64,000 bases of DNA, taken from contig CM045733.1 in the NCBI GenBank assembly GCA_024760905.1, positions 18,337,501-18,401,500 on the forward strand, in the 5' to 3' direction. Positions 50,101 through 56,080 of the stretch are shown here, in pieces (within the stretch, counting starts at the first letter, position 1; the number at the start of each line of letters is the position of its first letter). A model generated the notes under the pieces. It was not told where the DNA came from. It did not search any database and saw only the letters and a program-made list of their open reading frames with translations. Made by a program: the position numbers and the translations under genes. The DNA comes from Plotosus lineatus (taxonomy: Eukaryota; Chordata; Actinopteri; Siluriformes; Plotosidae).

Positions 50101-53100
50101 TATGAAACTAGAGCTTTTCTCAGATCCGATCTTTTTATAGATCGCCATGAGTGAAAGGAATGAAACACAAATGGTGGTTTTATATTTAAACTGATTACAG
50201 CCTTTGCAGATGTTCATGAAGGTTTCATTTGTAATATGAGTAGTTTGGTTAATAGCTTATATTTTACTCCTAATTGTACAAATCTTTGTATTTAATTATT
50301 GCTTTTTAAGGGTGTTTTGGAAGAAAAAAAAATAAAGTATTACAGGAAAGTCTAATCCTGAACCTATCATGAATTAAGCTATAACCTAAATGAGGTGCAA
50401 TTATGCACGTGTACGCATATACAGTACATAATACCAGTCAAAGGTCTGGATATGAATGATTAGTTGTTAATTGGTATTGTGTGTATGCATACTTAGGTTG
50501 CAAAAAATTCGAAATTTGTAAATTTATTTTTATAAATATGGGATCCCTCACTTTCCACGATTAATTGGGACCAAGATCCCACTACGACCACAGAGTTTCG
50601 CGAAGTAGGATCAACCCTCCCCCTGACTGATGTATGTGTATATATCAATAAATACATATTCAATGCTTATAATAATAATTAAGCATTTTTTAAAAAAATG
50701 CACAAGATGTAAATGGAAAGACAGGCATGCAGATGCGCACCTCACCTGGGGGGTTGTGGGTTTCTGCATAATTGGCCTTGTTTTGCGGCATTTACCTATT
50801 CTTCCTTAATTTCCTTATTTTTTTCAATCCATGAATATTTAAAAAAAAAAAAAAAAAGCCGCATGAATTGAAGCCCGAAGTAGTGAGGGATCCCTGTACT
50901 GTGTGAATCCCACAAGGGAAATTATTTCTTCTGCATTTAACCCATCCATAGTGAGCACACATGCACACTCGGAGCAGTGGCTGCCACACACTGGGACACC
51001 CACAGAGCGGTTGGGGGTTTGCTGTCTTGCTCAGGGGCACTTCGGTCATGAAGATGGAGGAAGCAAAGCTGCAGCTCACTCCAGCACCACCACACATTTT
51101 TCCTGCCAGTTTGGGAATCAAACCAGCAAGCTTTCGGTCCCAAAGCAGCTTCTCAAACCATTAAGCCACAGCTACTACCATATTTTATTCTCAGTCAGAT
51201 TAAATCACGGCTTTTCTTTCGGTTCTCTTAAATGAATGTAAACAAACATTATCCATGTGAAAATTCACTCGAGCCTTAAGACTGTTAAATGATGCTAAAT
51301 GAAAGCTCTGCCTCCTGAATAGCGCCAGTGTAACTAATCTGCATGTTATTGTCTGTTTTTCTTTCTTTAGGAATCATTTTCTCTCTGAATGACAAATCAA
51401 GCTCCTCCAATCTAAAGATTGATGCCCTGTCATGTTTATATGTAATTTTGTGCAATCATCAGCCTCAAGTCTTCCATCCCCATGTTCAGTCCTTGGTTCC
51501 CCCTGTCGTGGCCAGTGTGGGTGATCCTTTCTACAAGATCACCTCGGAAGCCCTGCTGGTCACCCAACAGCTGGTGCGAGTGATTCGGCCCCTCGATCAA
51601 ACGGACGCCTTTGATGCCTCGCCCTACATTAGTGACCTATTTGCTTGCACCATCAAGCGCCTCAAGGCAGCTGACATTGATCAGGAGGTTAAAGAGCGGG
51701 CCATCTCTTGCATGGGCCAAATCATCTGCAACCTCGGTGACAGTCTAGGCGCAGACCTTCCAGGCACGCTCTGCATCTTTCTGGAGCGGCTAAGGAATGA
51801 GATCACCAGGCTGACGACGGTAAAAGCTCTGACACTGATTGCAGGCTCGCCACTAAAGATTGATCTGCGTCCCATCCTAGCCGATGCAGTACCGATTTTG
51901 GCCTCGTTTCTGCGCAAGAACCAGCGGGCGCTCAAGTTAAGCACTTTGGCGGCACTGGATATACTAATTAAGAATTACAGTGACAGTGTGACAGCAGCCA
52001 TGATTGACGCTGTGCTAGATGAGTTGCCGCCACTGATCAGTGAGAGTGACATGCATGTCTCACAGATGGCCATCAGCTTCCTGACAACACTGGCCCGTGT
52101 GCATCCAGACGCTCTTGCCAAGATCAGTGGCTCCATCCTCTCGGAGCTAATTTCACTGGTACGCTCGCCACTGCTGCAGGGTGGGGCCCTTGGCGCCATG
52201 CTGGAGTTTTTCCAAGCTCTCGTCTCCACTGGCACAGCAAGCCTGGGTTACATGGACCTTCTGCGTATGCTTACTAGCCCTGTGTATGCACAGAGCACCT
52301 CGCTCACCCACAAGCAGTCGTACTACTCCATCGCCAAGTGTGTGGCAGCCCTTACCCGTGCCTGCCCTAAAGAGGGTCCTGCTGTAGTCAGCCAGTTCAT
52401 CCAGGACGTCAAGAACTCTCGCTCTACCGACTCCATCCGTCTGTTAGCGCTGCTCTCTCTGGGTGAGGTGGGCCACCATGTGGACCTCAGTGGCCAACCT
52501 GAACTCAAAACAGTCATCCTGGATGCCTTCTCATCGGCCAGCGAAGAAGTGAAGTCGGCAGCATCATACGCACTGGGCAGCATCAGTGTGGGCAACCTGC
52601 CCGAGTACCTGCCCTTTGTGCTGCAGGAGATCTCGGGCCAACCCAAGCGCCAGTACCTGCTGTTGCACTCGCTTAAAGAGATCATCAGCTCGGCATCGGT
52701 AGGCGGCCTCAAGCCGTATGTGGAGAGTGTGTGGGCTCTGTTGCTCAAACACTGCGAGTGTACAGAGGAGGGCACCCGCAACGTGGTGGCAGAATGCCTG
52801 GGCAAACTCACTCTTATAGACCCCGAGACACTACTGCCGAGGCTAAAGGGCTATCTGTTATCAGGTTAGCATCACACTTCAAAAAATACTTCAGTCCTGC
52901 TGAGGTAGCTGAAGCGCATGTGGTGTTCTAGCATCAGAGACGAGATTAGCATTTTTAAAATGTGAGTTGGTTTATGATTACCGAAGTTTTGGAATATATT
53001 AGACGTCCAAAGAAAGTGTTACTGGAGCAGGAAAAACTGTAAATCTAATTATCTTTGATTATCTAAATTCAGTGAAATAAATGTTATTAGGGTTTACTCT

Positions 53101-55145
53101 TTTCTCTCTCTCCCCCCAACTCTTCTTCCAGGTTCTTCTTATGCCAGAAGCTCCGTAGTTACTGCTGTAAAGTTTACAATTTCAGACCACCCACAGACGA
53201 TTGATCCCCTACTGAAAAACTGCATAGGTATTTTTTTTTTTATTTTTATTTTTTAATAAATGCCATAAATATTTTCTCTTTATTCCCTGAAAAAAATGAT
53301 GACATCCTCTTGTTTTTACGATTATTGTAGGGGACTTCCTAAAAACATTGGAAGACCCAGATCTTAACGTGCGAAGAGTTGCACTCGTGACATTCAACTC
53401 TGCAGCCCATAATAAGCCTTCGCTAATCCGAGACCTCTTGGACAGTGTACTTCCTCACTTGTACAATGAGACCAAAGTGCGCAAAGAGCTGATTCGAGAG
53501 GTGGGTGTGACTCTTCCTTTTCTTCCTATTTGACAGTGTCACTGTTGCTATCCTGTCGAAGCTGTGATCCATCTCCCCCCACCCCCCCACCCCCTTCCTG
53601 TCTGCTATAGGTTGAAATGGGCCCATTTAAGCATACAGTAGATGATGGACTGGACATCCGGAAGGCTGCATTTGAGTGCATGTACACGCTTCTCGACAGC
53701 TGCCTCGATAGACTTGACATCTTTGAGTTTCTTAACCATGTCGAAGATGGTCTCAAAGACCATTATGATATCAAGGTGAGCCATTAATCCTTATTAGTGC
53801 GTTCAATCATGAAATTCAAAGCTCATGATGAAGGTTCACTTGAGCGTTAAGGGAGGAGTAAAGATGTGCTTGGGACTTGGCGTGCATCAAGATGTGAGCA
53901 TGATATTCTTGTATCATAAAAAGAAATGCCACACTGTCAAAATAAGGTTGCTGGTTTGGTCGTATTTTTCGCAGTCAAACAAACGAATAACTGCACAAGT
54001 AGGATTCAAACAGCCTGAAGTGCATCTATAGTGGAGATCAGTTAGTTCTAAGCTGGAAGGAAGTAGAATTAAACAGATATAGATACACATACAGATGTTT
54101 TATCATGAAATAGATAGTAAAACAGGTATTTGGAGCTCTCAGTGAGATGGATACAGATGTTTGGAGCAGGAAGCATGTATAGACACAGATGTTTGGAGCA
54201 GGAAGCATGTATAGATATAGATGTTTGGAGCAGGAAACATGTATAGATACAGATGTTTGGAGCAGGAAGCACGCATAGACACAGGTGCTCGGAGCAGTAA
54301 ACAATAGATGTTTGGAAGACTAAACAGGTGTACACGTTGAGATGTTTGGAGCACCAAACAGACATTGGTAAATGTACAGATGTTTGGATCACCAAATAGA
54401 GATGCAGAAAGTTAAAGCACTGAACAGATATTGATAAAGGCATGCTTTGTGCCTCACAGATGTTTGCAGTACCGAACATATCAATAAAAGATGCAGATAT
54501 TTTCAGGCTTAAACAGATGTAAATGGATACAGATGTTTGGAGCACCAAAAGATATCAGTAAAGATACTGACGTTTGGAGGACTAAGCAGCTAGACATGCA
54601 GATGCCATTAGGTCATTTTTTGTTTTGTTTTGTTTAAATGGTCATTAACACCCCCCCCCCCCAATCTTTTAGATGCTGACATTCCTGATGCTGGCACGAC
54701 TCTCGTCTCTGTGTCCTAGCGCTGTGCTGCAGAGGTTGGACAGACTGGTAGAGCCTCTTAGAGCCACATGTACCACAAAAGTGAGTAAACCTGGATCTCC
54801 ACAAGACTCACACAAGCGTTTCTTAGCTTTGATTTGAACCTTCATGTATACTTGCGGCAGGTCTCTAGTGTTCATTTCAACCGCTTTCTGCTTACAAACG
54901 TTCATCTCGTGCCTCTTCAGGTGAAGGCCAATTCTGTCAAGCAGGAGTTTGAAAAGCAGGATGAGCTGAAGCGGTCAGCAATGCGGGCGGTGGCGGCTCT
55001 GCTCACTATCCCAGAGGCGGAGAAGAGCCCCCTGATGAGTGAATTCCAGTCACAGATCAGCTCCAATCCTGAGCTGGCTACTATTTTCGACAGCATCCAG
55101 CGGGACTCCACATCAGCCAACATGGAGTCCATGGACACCAGTTAG
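16613..55145 (+). CDS. cand1: cand1 gene, full coding region in 15 exons (1230 aa)
   Basis: Joined coding segments: 16613-16680, 27794-27937, 34572-34726, 34819-34942, 41761-42017, 45862-45967, 48677-48822, 49327-49619, 49724-49865, 51371-52864, 53132-53227, 53331-53500, 53611-53775, 54673-54780, 54921-55145. They sum to 3693 nt, 1230 codons plus TAG, and every join keeps frame with GT-AG introns. The product matches vertebrate CAND1 almost residue for residue (N-terminus [16 protein letters not shown]-terminus NMESMDTS). In the known family CAND1 is a cytosolic and nuclear HEAT-repeat solenoid that wraps around un-neddylated cullin-RBX1 and exchanges F-box/SKP1 substrate receptors on SCF ligases. 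An acidic linker at about residues 310-345 (runs of D and E around [13 protein letters not shown]) interrupts the HEAT array, as in known CAND1. The paralogue CAND2 is less likely given the near-identity to CAND1 throughout. Confidence 0.97.
16681..17964. other. start of cand1 intron 1
   Basis: A short (TAGCC)n run at 16770-16797 and CpG-bearing DNA to about 16890, then AT-rich sequence. No transposon is recognised until 17965. The GC-rich first 200 bp probably belongs to the promoter region. Confidence 0.55.
17965..18310 (+). repeat. family A SINE, tail type 1 (RTE-derived)
   Basis: Head TGGTCTAGTGGTATAGGGCG with B box GGGGGTTCGAGTCCCAC, body GGGTTATCAAAGGCGGGCCA and CATGTAAAAGAACCATTGCT, then GACAGGAAGGGCATCCGACG (matching the RTE LINE 5' region) and GATTCGCTGTGGCGACTCCT to GCCGAAAGGAAGACAGACA (matching the RTE 3' end). 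The 5' end abuts a T-rich run. Confidence 0.85.
18349..18629. mobile_element. non-autonomous hAT element, family 1
   Basis: Ends CAGTGCTTCTTAATTATT and TTTGAGAAGCACTG. Flanks GCCTTGTT (18341-18348) and GCCTTGGA (18630-18637) match at 6 of 8. 281 bp long. Internal CACTGCCAACTACTGTAGTG links it to 6001-6582. Confidence 0.78.
18736..19374 (+). mobile_element. solo LTR, second copy
   Basis: TGTTATGGGCATG at the left and CCATATGTAACA at the right, with the same order of blocks as 4907-5595 (GGGTCAGGTGATGTGGAATT, TATTAAGGACCTGTTGCTGA, TGTCGTGGTCTGTCGCGCTT). It lacks a clear target duplication, so it is older or rearranged. Confidence 0.75.
19628..19912 (+). repeat. tRNA-like SINE, family P
   Basis: Contains TTGGTTCGATTCCC (B box), GAAGTGCCCCTGAGCAAGGC and GGCAGCTCACTGCTGAGTG, the signature of a common fish SINE that ends near GGATTAATACAGTA. 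Related copies lie at 22490-22800 (plus) and 50900-51180 (minus). Confidence 0.65.
19913..21518. other. cand1 intron 1, no recognised elements
   Basis: AT-rich non-coding sequence; the short open frames show no family resemblance. Confidence 0.5.
21533..21868 (+). repeat. family A SINE, tail type 2, with a clean target duplication
   Basis: Head GGCAGTGGTGGTCTAGTGG, B box GGGGGTTCGAGTCCCACC, body as in other family A copies, then tail type 2 (GCGATGGCCTGGCGAGCTGT to GAACTGAACTGATGA). Flanked by ACATGACCGAGCGG (21519-21532) and ACATGGCCGAGCGG (21869-21882), 14 bp with one mismatch. Confidence 0.88.
21883..22489. other. cand1 intron 1, no recognised elements
   Basis: Contains C-rich and T-rich homopolymer runs near 22060-22125 only. 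Confidence 0.5.
22490..22800 (+). repeat. family P SINE, diverged
   Basis: TAGTTAGACAAGTGGCTTTG GGACC head remnant, a G-run at 22577-22586, and GGCAGCCCACTGCTCCCTGT near 22735. Confidence 0.55.
22937..23222 (-). repeat. family A SINE, tail type 1 (minus)
   Basis: Low-coordinate end TTCAGGGGTTGCCACAGCAA and GATGCCCTTCCTGGCACAAG (tail type 1), then body CATGCCTTTCACCATCGGTG and the head ending CCACTGCCTCC. Confidence 0.8.
23223..25357. other. cand1 intron 1, no recognised elements
   Basis: About 2.1 kb without a clear repeat or gene signal. Short open frames are scattered and unsupported. Confidence 0.5.
25358..25610 (+). repeat. family U SINE (plus)
   Basis: GGGCAGCACAGTGGCTCGG head, GAGTTTGCATGTTCTTCCTG and GGTCTCCTCCCACGG middle. 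Strongly diverged. Confidence 0.6.
25815..26080 (+). repeat. family U SINE (plus), second copy
   Basis: TGGGTTTTCTCTTTATACTC and CTGCAATGGACTGGCAAGCT mark the middle and tail. Only 200 bp from the previous copy. Confidence 0.55.
26081..27240. other. cand1 intron 1, no recognised elements
   Basis: A short SINE-like stretch near 26770-26850 on the minus strand is too diverged to call. Confidence 0.45.
27241..27515 (+). repeat. V-SINE-like tRNA SINE remnants, two in tandem
   Basis: Two partial units each carry GGGCCCTTGAGCAAGACCCT-type sequence. The second ends CTCTGGATAAGAGGGTCTGC AAATGC, the hallmark 3' end of V-SINE/catfish-type SINEs (family knowledge). This is the best phylogenetic hint toward an otophysan host, but weak. 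Confidence 0.6.
27794..27937 (+). CDS. cand1: cand1 exon 2 (residues 23-71)
   Basis: Acceptor TTCCAACAG|A and donor AAATG|GTACAG. Encodes [15 protein letters not shown] onward to NLAVK, the first HEAT helices. The split Cys codon TG|T is completed by exon 3. Confidence 0.97.
27938..28968. other. start of cand1 intron 2
   Basis: A poly(A) run at 28759-28776. No element recognised. Confidence 0.5.
28969..29112. mobile_element. truncated Tigger-like element (GGATCCCTC family)
   Basis: TA then CAGGGATCCCTCGCTACTTC matches the right end of 50539-50896 in reverse. The copy fades after the AAGGCCAATTATGCAAAAAA stretch. Confidence 0.65.
29255..29457 (+). other. possible transposon-protein remnant
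   Basis: The frame 29275-29457 reads [19 protein letters not shown] then [19 protein letters not shown]. The second part resembles C-terminal segments encoded by multicopy teleost transposons, recalled only by general pattern. 60 residues long, no other support. Confidence 0.25.
29671..30343. mobile_element. Tigger-like element (CAGTCGGCCC family)
   Basis: Left CAGTCGGCCCCCTACTTACG and right CCTACAAAA-type inverse (TTTTGTAGGTAGTGGGCTGA CTG), TA at 29669-29670 and 30344-30345. 673 bp. Related to 32277-33787. Confidence 0.82.
30536..30620 (+). mobile_element. hAT-type terminal fragment
   Basis: GGGGTCAGCAACCCGCGGCT then CCCGAGCCACATGTGACGCT is the typical end of a vertebrate hAT family. No matching right end was found in the next kilobase. 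Confidence 0.4.
30621..31455. other. cand1 intron 2, no firm elements
   Basis: Homopolymer runs and T-rich DNA. Possible further hAT debris around 30970-31040 is not assignable. Confidence 0.4.
31456..31725 (-). repeat. family A SINE, tail type 2 (minus), eroded
   Basis: Tail GCCAGCTGACTCCGGACGAG, body AAAGTCAGCAAAGGTTCTTT and a head remnant at 31690-31720. Confidence 0.65.
31726..32276. other. cand1 intron 2, no recognised elements
   Basis: AT-rich DNA only. Confidence 0.5.
32277..33787. mobile_element. Tigger-like element with a nested family A SINE
   Basis: Left CAGTCGGCCCCTTACTTACA follows TA (32275-32276). The right arm GTTTCGTAAGTAGGGGGCC ends near 33787 with the last bases mutated. 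The arm near 33700-33780 matches 29670-29770 in reverse. Removing the SINE 32998-33346 and one target copy restores a continuous element. Confidence 0.8.
32998..33346 (-). repeat. family A SINE, tail type 1, intact (minus)
   Basis: The best preserved copy in the window. Exact 17-bp target duplication GAGCACTCTGTTTTAAT at 32981-32997 and 33347-33363. Minus-strand order is head (CAGTGGTGGTCTAGTGGTAT), B box (GGGGTTCGAGTCCCACTC), body, RTE 5'-derived block (33060-33112), RTE 3'-derived tail (33010-33050). Confidence 0.93.
33788..34571. other. end of cand1 intron 2
   Basis: No element recognised. Confidence 0.5.
34572..34726 (+). CDS. cand1: cand1 exon 3 (residues 71-123)
   Basis: Acceptor TGTCATAG|T and donor CAGTG|GTAATC. 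Encodes [19 protein letters not shown] onward to [10 protein letters not shown]. Only 92 bp of intron separates it from exon 4. Confidence 0.97.
34819..34942 (+). CDS. cand1: cand1 exon 4 (residues 123-164)
   Basis: Acceptor TCCCGTAG|GC and donor TTTGCAG|GTACTC. Encodes [20 protein letters not shown] onward to DIMADMLCR. Cys replaces the Ser of human CAND1 in ADMLSR. Confidence 0.97.
34943..36264. other. start of cand1 intron 4
   Basis: AT-rich with a (TG)n(TA)n microsatellite at 35728-35822; otherwise nothing recognised. Confidence 0.55.
35728..35822. repeat. compound (TG)n(TA)n microsatellite
   Basis: TG units at 35728-35746, a short TATG bridge, then about 30 TA units. Confidence 0.95.
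36279..37069 (-). mobile_element. 5'-truncated non-LTR retrotransposon (reverse transcriptase C-terminus)
   Basis: The minus-strand frame 37135-36296 encodes the end of a LINE polyprotein: [76 protein letters not shown]. The 3' end is an (ATG)n-type simple tail (36279-36300). An exact 14-bp target duplication AAGCTGTTGAATAT lies at 36265-36278 and 37070-37083. The open frame is nearly intact, suggesting a recent insertion. The clade is not certain. Confidence 0.9.
37084..38218. other. cand1 intron 4, no recognised elements
   Basis: Short open frames without family resemblance. Confidence 0.5.
38219..38871. mobile_element. Tigger-like element (CAGTCATCCC family), uninterrupted
   Basis: CAGTCATCCCTTGAATATTG at the left and AAGTGGCAAGGGATGACTG at the right, TA at 38217-38218 and 38872-38873. 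653 bp. It serves as the uninterrupted reference for 904-2250. Confidence 0.88.
39069..39769 (+). mobile_element. Tigger-like element with a transposase helix-turn-helix remnant
   Basis: Terminal repeats CAGTGGTACCTCACCTTACA and TTCGTAAGGTGAGGTACCAC TG, TA at 39067-39068 and 39770-39771. Frame 39477-39620 reads [20 protein letters not shown] then [17 protein letters not shown], resembling the N-terminal helix-turn-helix of pogo/Tigger transposases (family pattern S-TVS-ILK-KE). No catalytic domain. 701 bp. Confidence 0.85.
40128..41309 (+). mobile_element. hAT element with a BED-finger remnant
   Basis: Ends CATTGGTTCTCAAATAGT and ATAATTGAGAAGCATG are inverted repeats with G- or C-runs just inside, as in other fish hAT elements. 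From 40350 the plus strand reads, with stops, [20 protein letters not shown] and later [18 protein letters not shown] then RCHLDI, resembling the CxxC...H zinc finger of ZBED-type hAT transposases. The target duplication is ambiguous. Confidence 0.6.
41310..41760. other. end of cand1 intron 4
   Basis: No element recognised. Confidence 0.5.
41761..42017 (+). CDS. cand1: cand1 exon 5 (residues 164-250)
   Basis: Acceptor TCTTATTCAG|A and donor AATCG|GTGAGT. Encodes [20 protein letters not shown] onward to QAGHRIG. It follows the 6.8 kb, transposon-filled intron 4. Confidence 0.97.
42300..42570 (+). repeat. family U SINE (plus)
   Basis: CAGCTGCCTCACAGCAAGAA GG head, CATTTCTGTGTGGAGTGTGC middle, CACCCAGAGTCGGCTGAGAT tail, ending in AATGAATGA. 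In cand1 intron 5. Confidence 0.7.
42930..43470 (-). mobile_element. LINE 5' fragment with an inverted partial copy
   Basis: The minus-strand frame 43328-42927 starts an endonuclease-type ORF ([20 protein letters not shown] then [20 protein letters not shown]), typical of CR1/L2-like fish LINEs. Sequence 43325-43450 is the reverse complement of 42972-43125 (shared CTGAGCTAATATGCTATGGT, with one base changed). Confidence 0.75.
43885..44045. mobile_element. right end of a Tigger-like element
   Basis: ATCATCTCAACCAGTCAGCA through AAGGGCCTACTG, TA at 44046-44047, matching 2975-3147. The left end is missing. Confidence 0.65.
44100..44312. mobile_element. hAT family 1 fragment
   Basis: GTTTCTTGAGGGGTTGTTTA and GAGAGCGCCACTGCCAACTG match 6370-6470; ends at GATTTGAGAGGTACT. 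Confidence 0.65.
44313..45861. other. end of cand1 intron 5
   Basis: About 1.5 kb of unassigned intronic DNA. Confidence 0.5.
45862..45967 (+). CDS. cand1: cand1 exon 6 (residues 250-285)
   Basis: Acceptor TTCCACAG|GT and donor AGGCG|GTGAGT. Encodes [20 protein letters not shown] onward to AFESFVRR. Confidence 0.97.
46176..47626. mobile_element. possible mariner/Tigger-like element with a nested hAT
   Basis: Left CAGTGAGTCGTTGACTTATG follows TA. The right end near GGCACTCGTAAGTCAAGG is inverted-repeat related but runs into (TG)n. In cand1 intron 6. Pairing of the ends is inference. Confidence 0.45.
47236..47488. mobile_element. non-autonomous hAT element, family 2
   Basis: CAGGGGTGTCAAACTCATGC at the left and ACAAGTTTGACGCCCCTG at the right, with longer internal inverted symmetry (TCAACCAAGCAGCAGCACAC). 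Flanks GTGTAGGG (47228-47235) and GTGTGGGG (47489-47496) match at 7 of 8. 253 bp. A second copy lies at 59726-60003. Confidence 0.9.
47627..48676. other. end of cand1 intron 6
   Basis: No recognised element. Confidence 0.5.
48677..48822 (+). CDS. cand1: cand1 exon 7 (residues 285-334), start of the acidic linker
   Basis: Acceptor GTACTTAG|G and donor CCAAG|GTATGA. Encodes [20 protein letters not shown], then the acidic stretch [20 protein letters not shown] and EDYQG. The linker is slightly diverged from mammals (EDYQG against DDDQG). Confidence 0.97.
48823..49326. other. cand1 intron 7
   Basis: No element recognised in 504 bp. Confidence 0.6.
49327..49619 (+). CDS. cand1: cand1 exon 8 (residues 334-431)
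   Basis: Acceptor TTTTGCAG|GA and donor AGCCAG|GTAGAA. Opens with the rest of the acidic linker ([20 protein letters not shown]) and runs to PLTMLQSQ. Ends in phase 0. Confidence 0.97.
49724..49865 (+). CDS. cand1: cand1 exon 9 (residues 432-479)
   Basis: Acceptor CATGTGTAG|GT and donor CCCAG|GTATGT. Encodes [20 protein letters not shown] onward to HIPVLVPG. Confidence 0.97.
49866..50538. other. start of cand1 intron 9
   Basis: AT-rich; nothing recognised. Confidence 0.5.
50539..50896. mobile_element. Tigger-like element (GGATCCCTC family)
   Basis: Left TGGGATCCCTCACTTTCC, right GAAGTAGTGAGGGATCCCTG, TA at 50537-50538 and 50897-50898. Same family as 58525-59239 and 28969-29112. Confidence 0.8.
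50900..51180 (-). repeat. family P SINE (minus)
   Basis: CCCATCCATAGTGAGCACAC, GCAGTGGCTGCCACACACTG and GCTTTCGGTCCCAAAGCAGC at the head side. Abuts the Tigger-like element. Confidence 0.7.
51371..52864 (+). CDS. cand1: cand1 exon 10 (residues 479-977), 1494-nt exon
   Basis: Acceptor TTCTTTAG|GA and donor TATCAG|GTTAGC. A single uninterrupted exon encoding 40 percent of the protein, from [20 protein letters not shown] to [11 protein letters not shown]. It holds the central HEAT repeats. Codon use is GC-richer than in the flanking introns. Confidence 0.97.
53132..53227 (+). CDS. cand1: cand1 exon 11 (residues 977-1009)
   Basis: Acceptor CTTCTTCCAG|GT and donor GCATAG|GTATTT. Encodes [20 protein letters not shown] onward to LLKNCIG. 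Nearly identical to mammalian CAND1. Confidence 0.97.
53331..53500 (+). CDS. cand1: cand1 exon 12 (residues 1009-1065)
   Basis: Acceptor TTATTGTAG|GG and donor CGAGAG|GTGGGT. Encodes [20 protein letters not shown] onward to KVRKELIRE. The 103-bp intron before it is one of the shortest in the gene. Confidence 0.97.
53611..53775 (+). CDS. cand1: cand1 exon 13 (residues 1066-1120)
   Basis: Acceptor CTGCTATAG|GT and donor ATCAAG|GTGAGC, both in phase 0. Encodes [20 protein letters not shown] onward to GLKDHYDIK. In the known cullin complex this C-terminal HEAT region contacts the cullin C-terminal/RBX1 side. Confidence 0.97.
54090..54600. repeat. 32-bp minisatellite in cand1 intron 13
   Basis: Four well-kept units around ACAGATGTTTGGAGCAGGAA GCATGTATAGAC run from about 54150 to 54290, with degenerate half-units (GATGTTTGGA) on both sides. 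Open frames across it are by-products of the repeat. Confidence 0.88.
54673..54780 (+). CDS. cand1: cand1 exon 14 (residues 1121-1156)
   Basis: Acceptor ATCTTTTAG|AT and donor ACAAAA|GTGAGT. Encodes [20 protein letters not shown] onward to LRATCTTK. It follows intron 13, which carries a 32-bp minisatellite. Confidence 0.97.
54921..55145 (+). CDS. cand1: cand1 exon 15 (residues 1157-1230, stop TAG)
   Basis: Acceptor CCTCTTCAG|GT. Encodes [20 protein letters not shown] onward to ESMDTS, with TAG at 55143-55145. This is the family C-terminus; residues near the end ([20 protein letters not shown]) differ only slightly from mammals. Confidence 0.97.
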   Translation: MKANSVKQEFEKQDELKRSAMRAVAALLTIPEAEKSPLMSEFQSQISSNPELATIFDSIQRDSTSANMESMDTS

Positions 55146-56080
55146 ACCACATCTGGCACTCTCAGCACCGTCACTCGCAAAAACACAAATTTAAAAAAAA
55201 AGAAAAAAAAAAAGCTGCGAGAATCCTGGGGTCCCTTTTATTGTTCCATGCATTGCACTGAATCAACTATAGGAGGAAAAATACCCCGAAAAGCTTAAAA
55301 ACGAGAAATGGCTTAAAATAAGAGCTCACAATTATTAAGAAGGAGGACGTTAACTGTCTTAAAGCTCATCACCGCCTTTTTTTTGAGGGGGGGGTCCTTT
55401 TCACCAAGATGGAGATTGCTCGTCATTCTTTGGTTTTCTCCCATTGATTGTTGCTAAGTTGAGGAACTTGGATACAGACAGTGAGATCTTTACTTATGTT
55501 ATCAATGAGGGAGATTGGTTTTTTCCCCCCTTTTTCGTTTTTCACTGTTCTCGGATTGACGGGGGTACATGTTGGCTTGAAGTCAGTCCACCTGATCTAA
55601 GGACCATCTTTATTGTTTATCATTTTTTTTCTTTTCTTACCAGAGCAGTTTTAATGGGTCTTTTTTGTAAAATTTTGGATGTCATCTCTCGTCTCATCAC
55701 GTTGTCTAAATCGCTGGTTGACAGGTTGTTGGGCTCCCAGAGAGATGTATGTATTAGAAATATTCTATTAAAGAAATGGTGGCGTGGTGGAGGATGCTGT
55801 TGTGCGAGTGAATACTGCTTTATTCACCTTCTTTTCCTGATCCTAAACATGAGTTTAACATTCCCACCATCTGCAGATTTACATGGTGTAAACAGCATGT
55901 ATTAGACATCCAGTGACCTAAATCCACTCTGTGTGTGTGTGTGAGAGAGATTTTCTGACAAGTTTTGTTTGGCGGAAAACATACAGAACTGAAATCTGAA
56001 CCAACGTTGCTGAGAAATAACTGCTCTGTATGGACATGAGTTTCACCCACGTGAATAAAGATATTAGTGGAGAGCATTGT
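55146..56080 (+). other. cand1: cand1 3' UTR
   Basis: About 0.9 kb of non-coding sequence follows the stop codon. It holds A-rich and T-rich runs and no recognisable transposon, unlike the DNA on either side. The end is inferred from the AATAAA at 56054-56059 followed by GT-rich DNA. Confidence 0.65.
56054..56059 (+). terminator. cand1: probable cand1 poly(A) signal AATAAA
   Basis: Canonical AATAAA 909 nt after the stop codon, followed within 40 nt by the GT-rich stretch ATTGTGTGATTATCTGCAGG. This is the best placed hexamer downstream of exon 15. Cleavage is inferred near 56075-56085. Confidence 0.6.

Noticed and set aside
52323..52811. 162-codon minus-strand frame
   Set aside because: Antisense shadow of cand1 exon 10.
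54069..54548. 159-codon minus-strand frame with repeated SKHL motifs
   Set aside because: Produced by the 32-bp minisatellite in intron 13.
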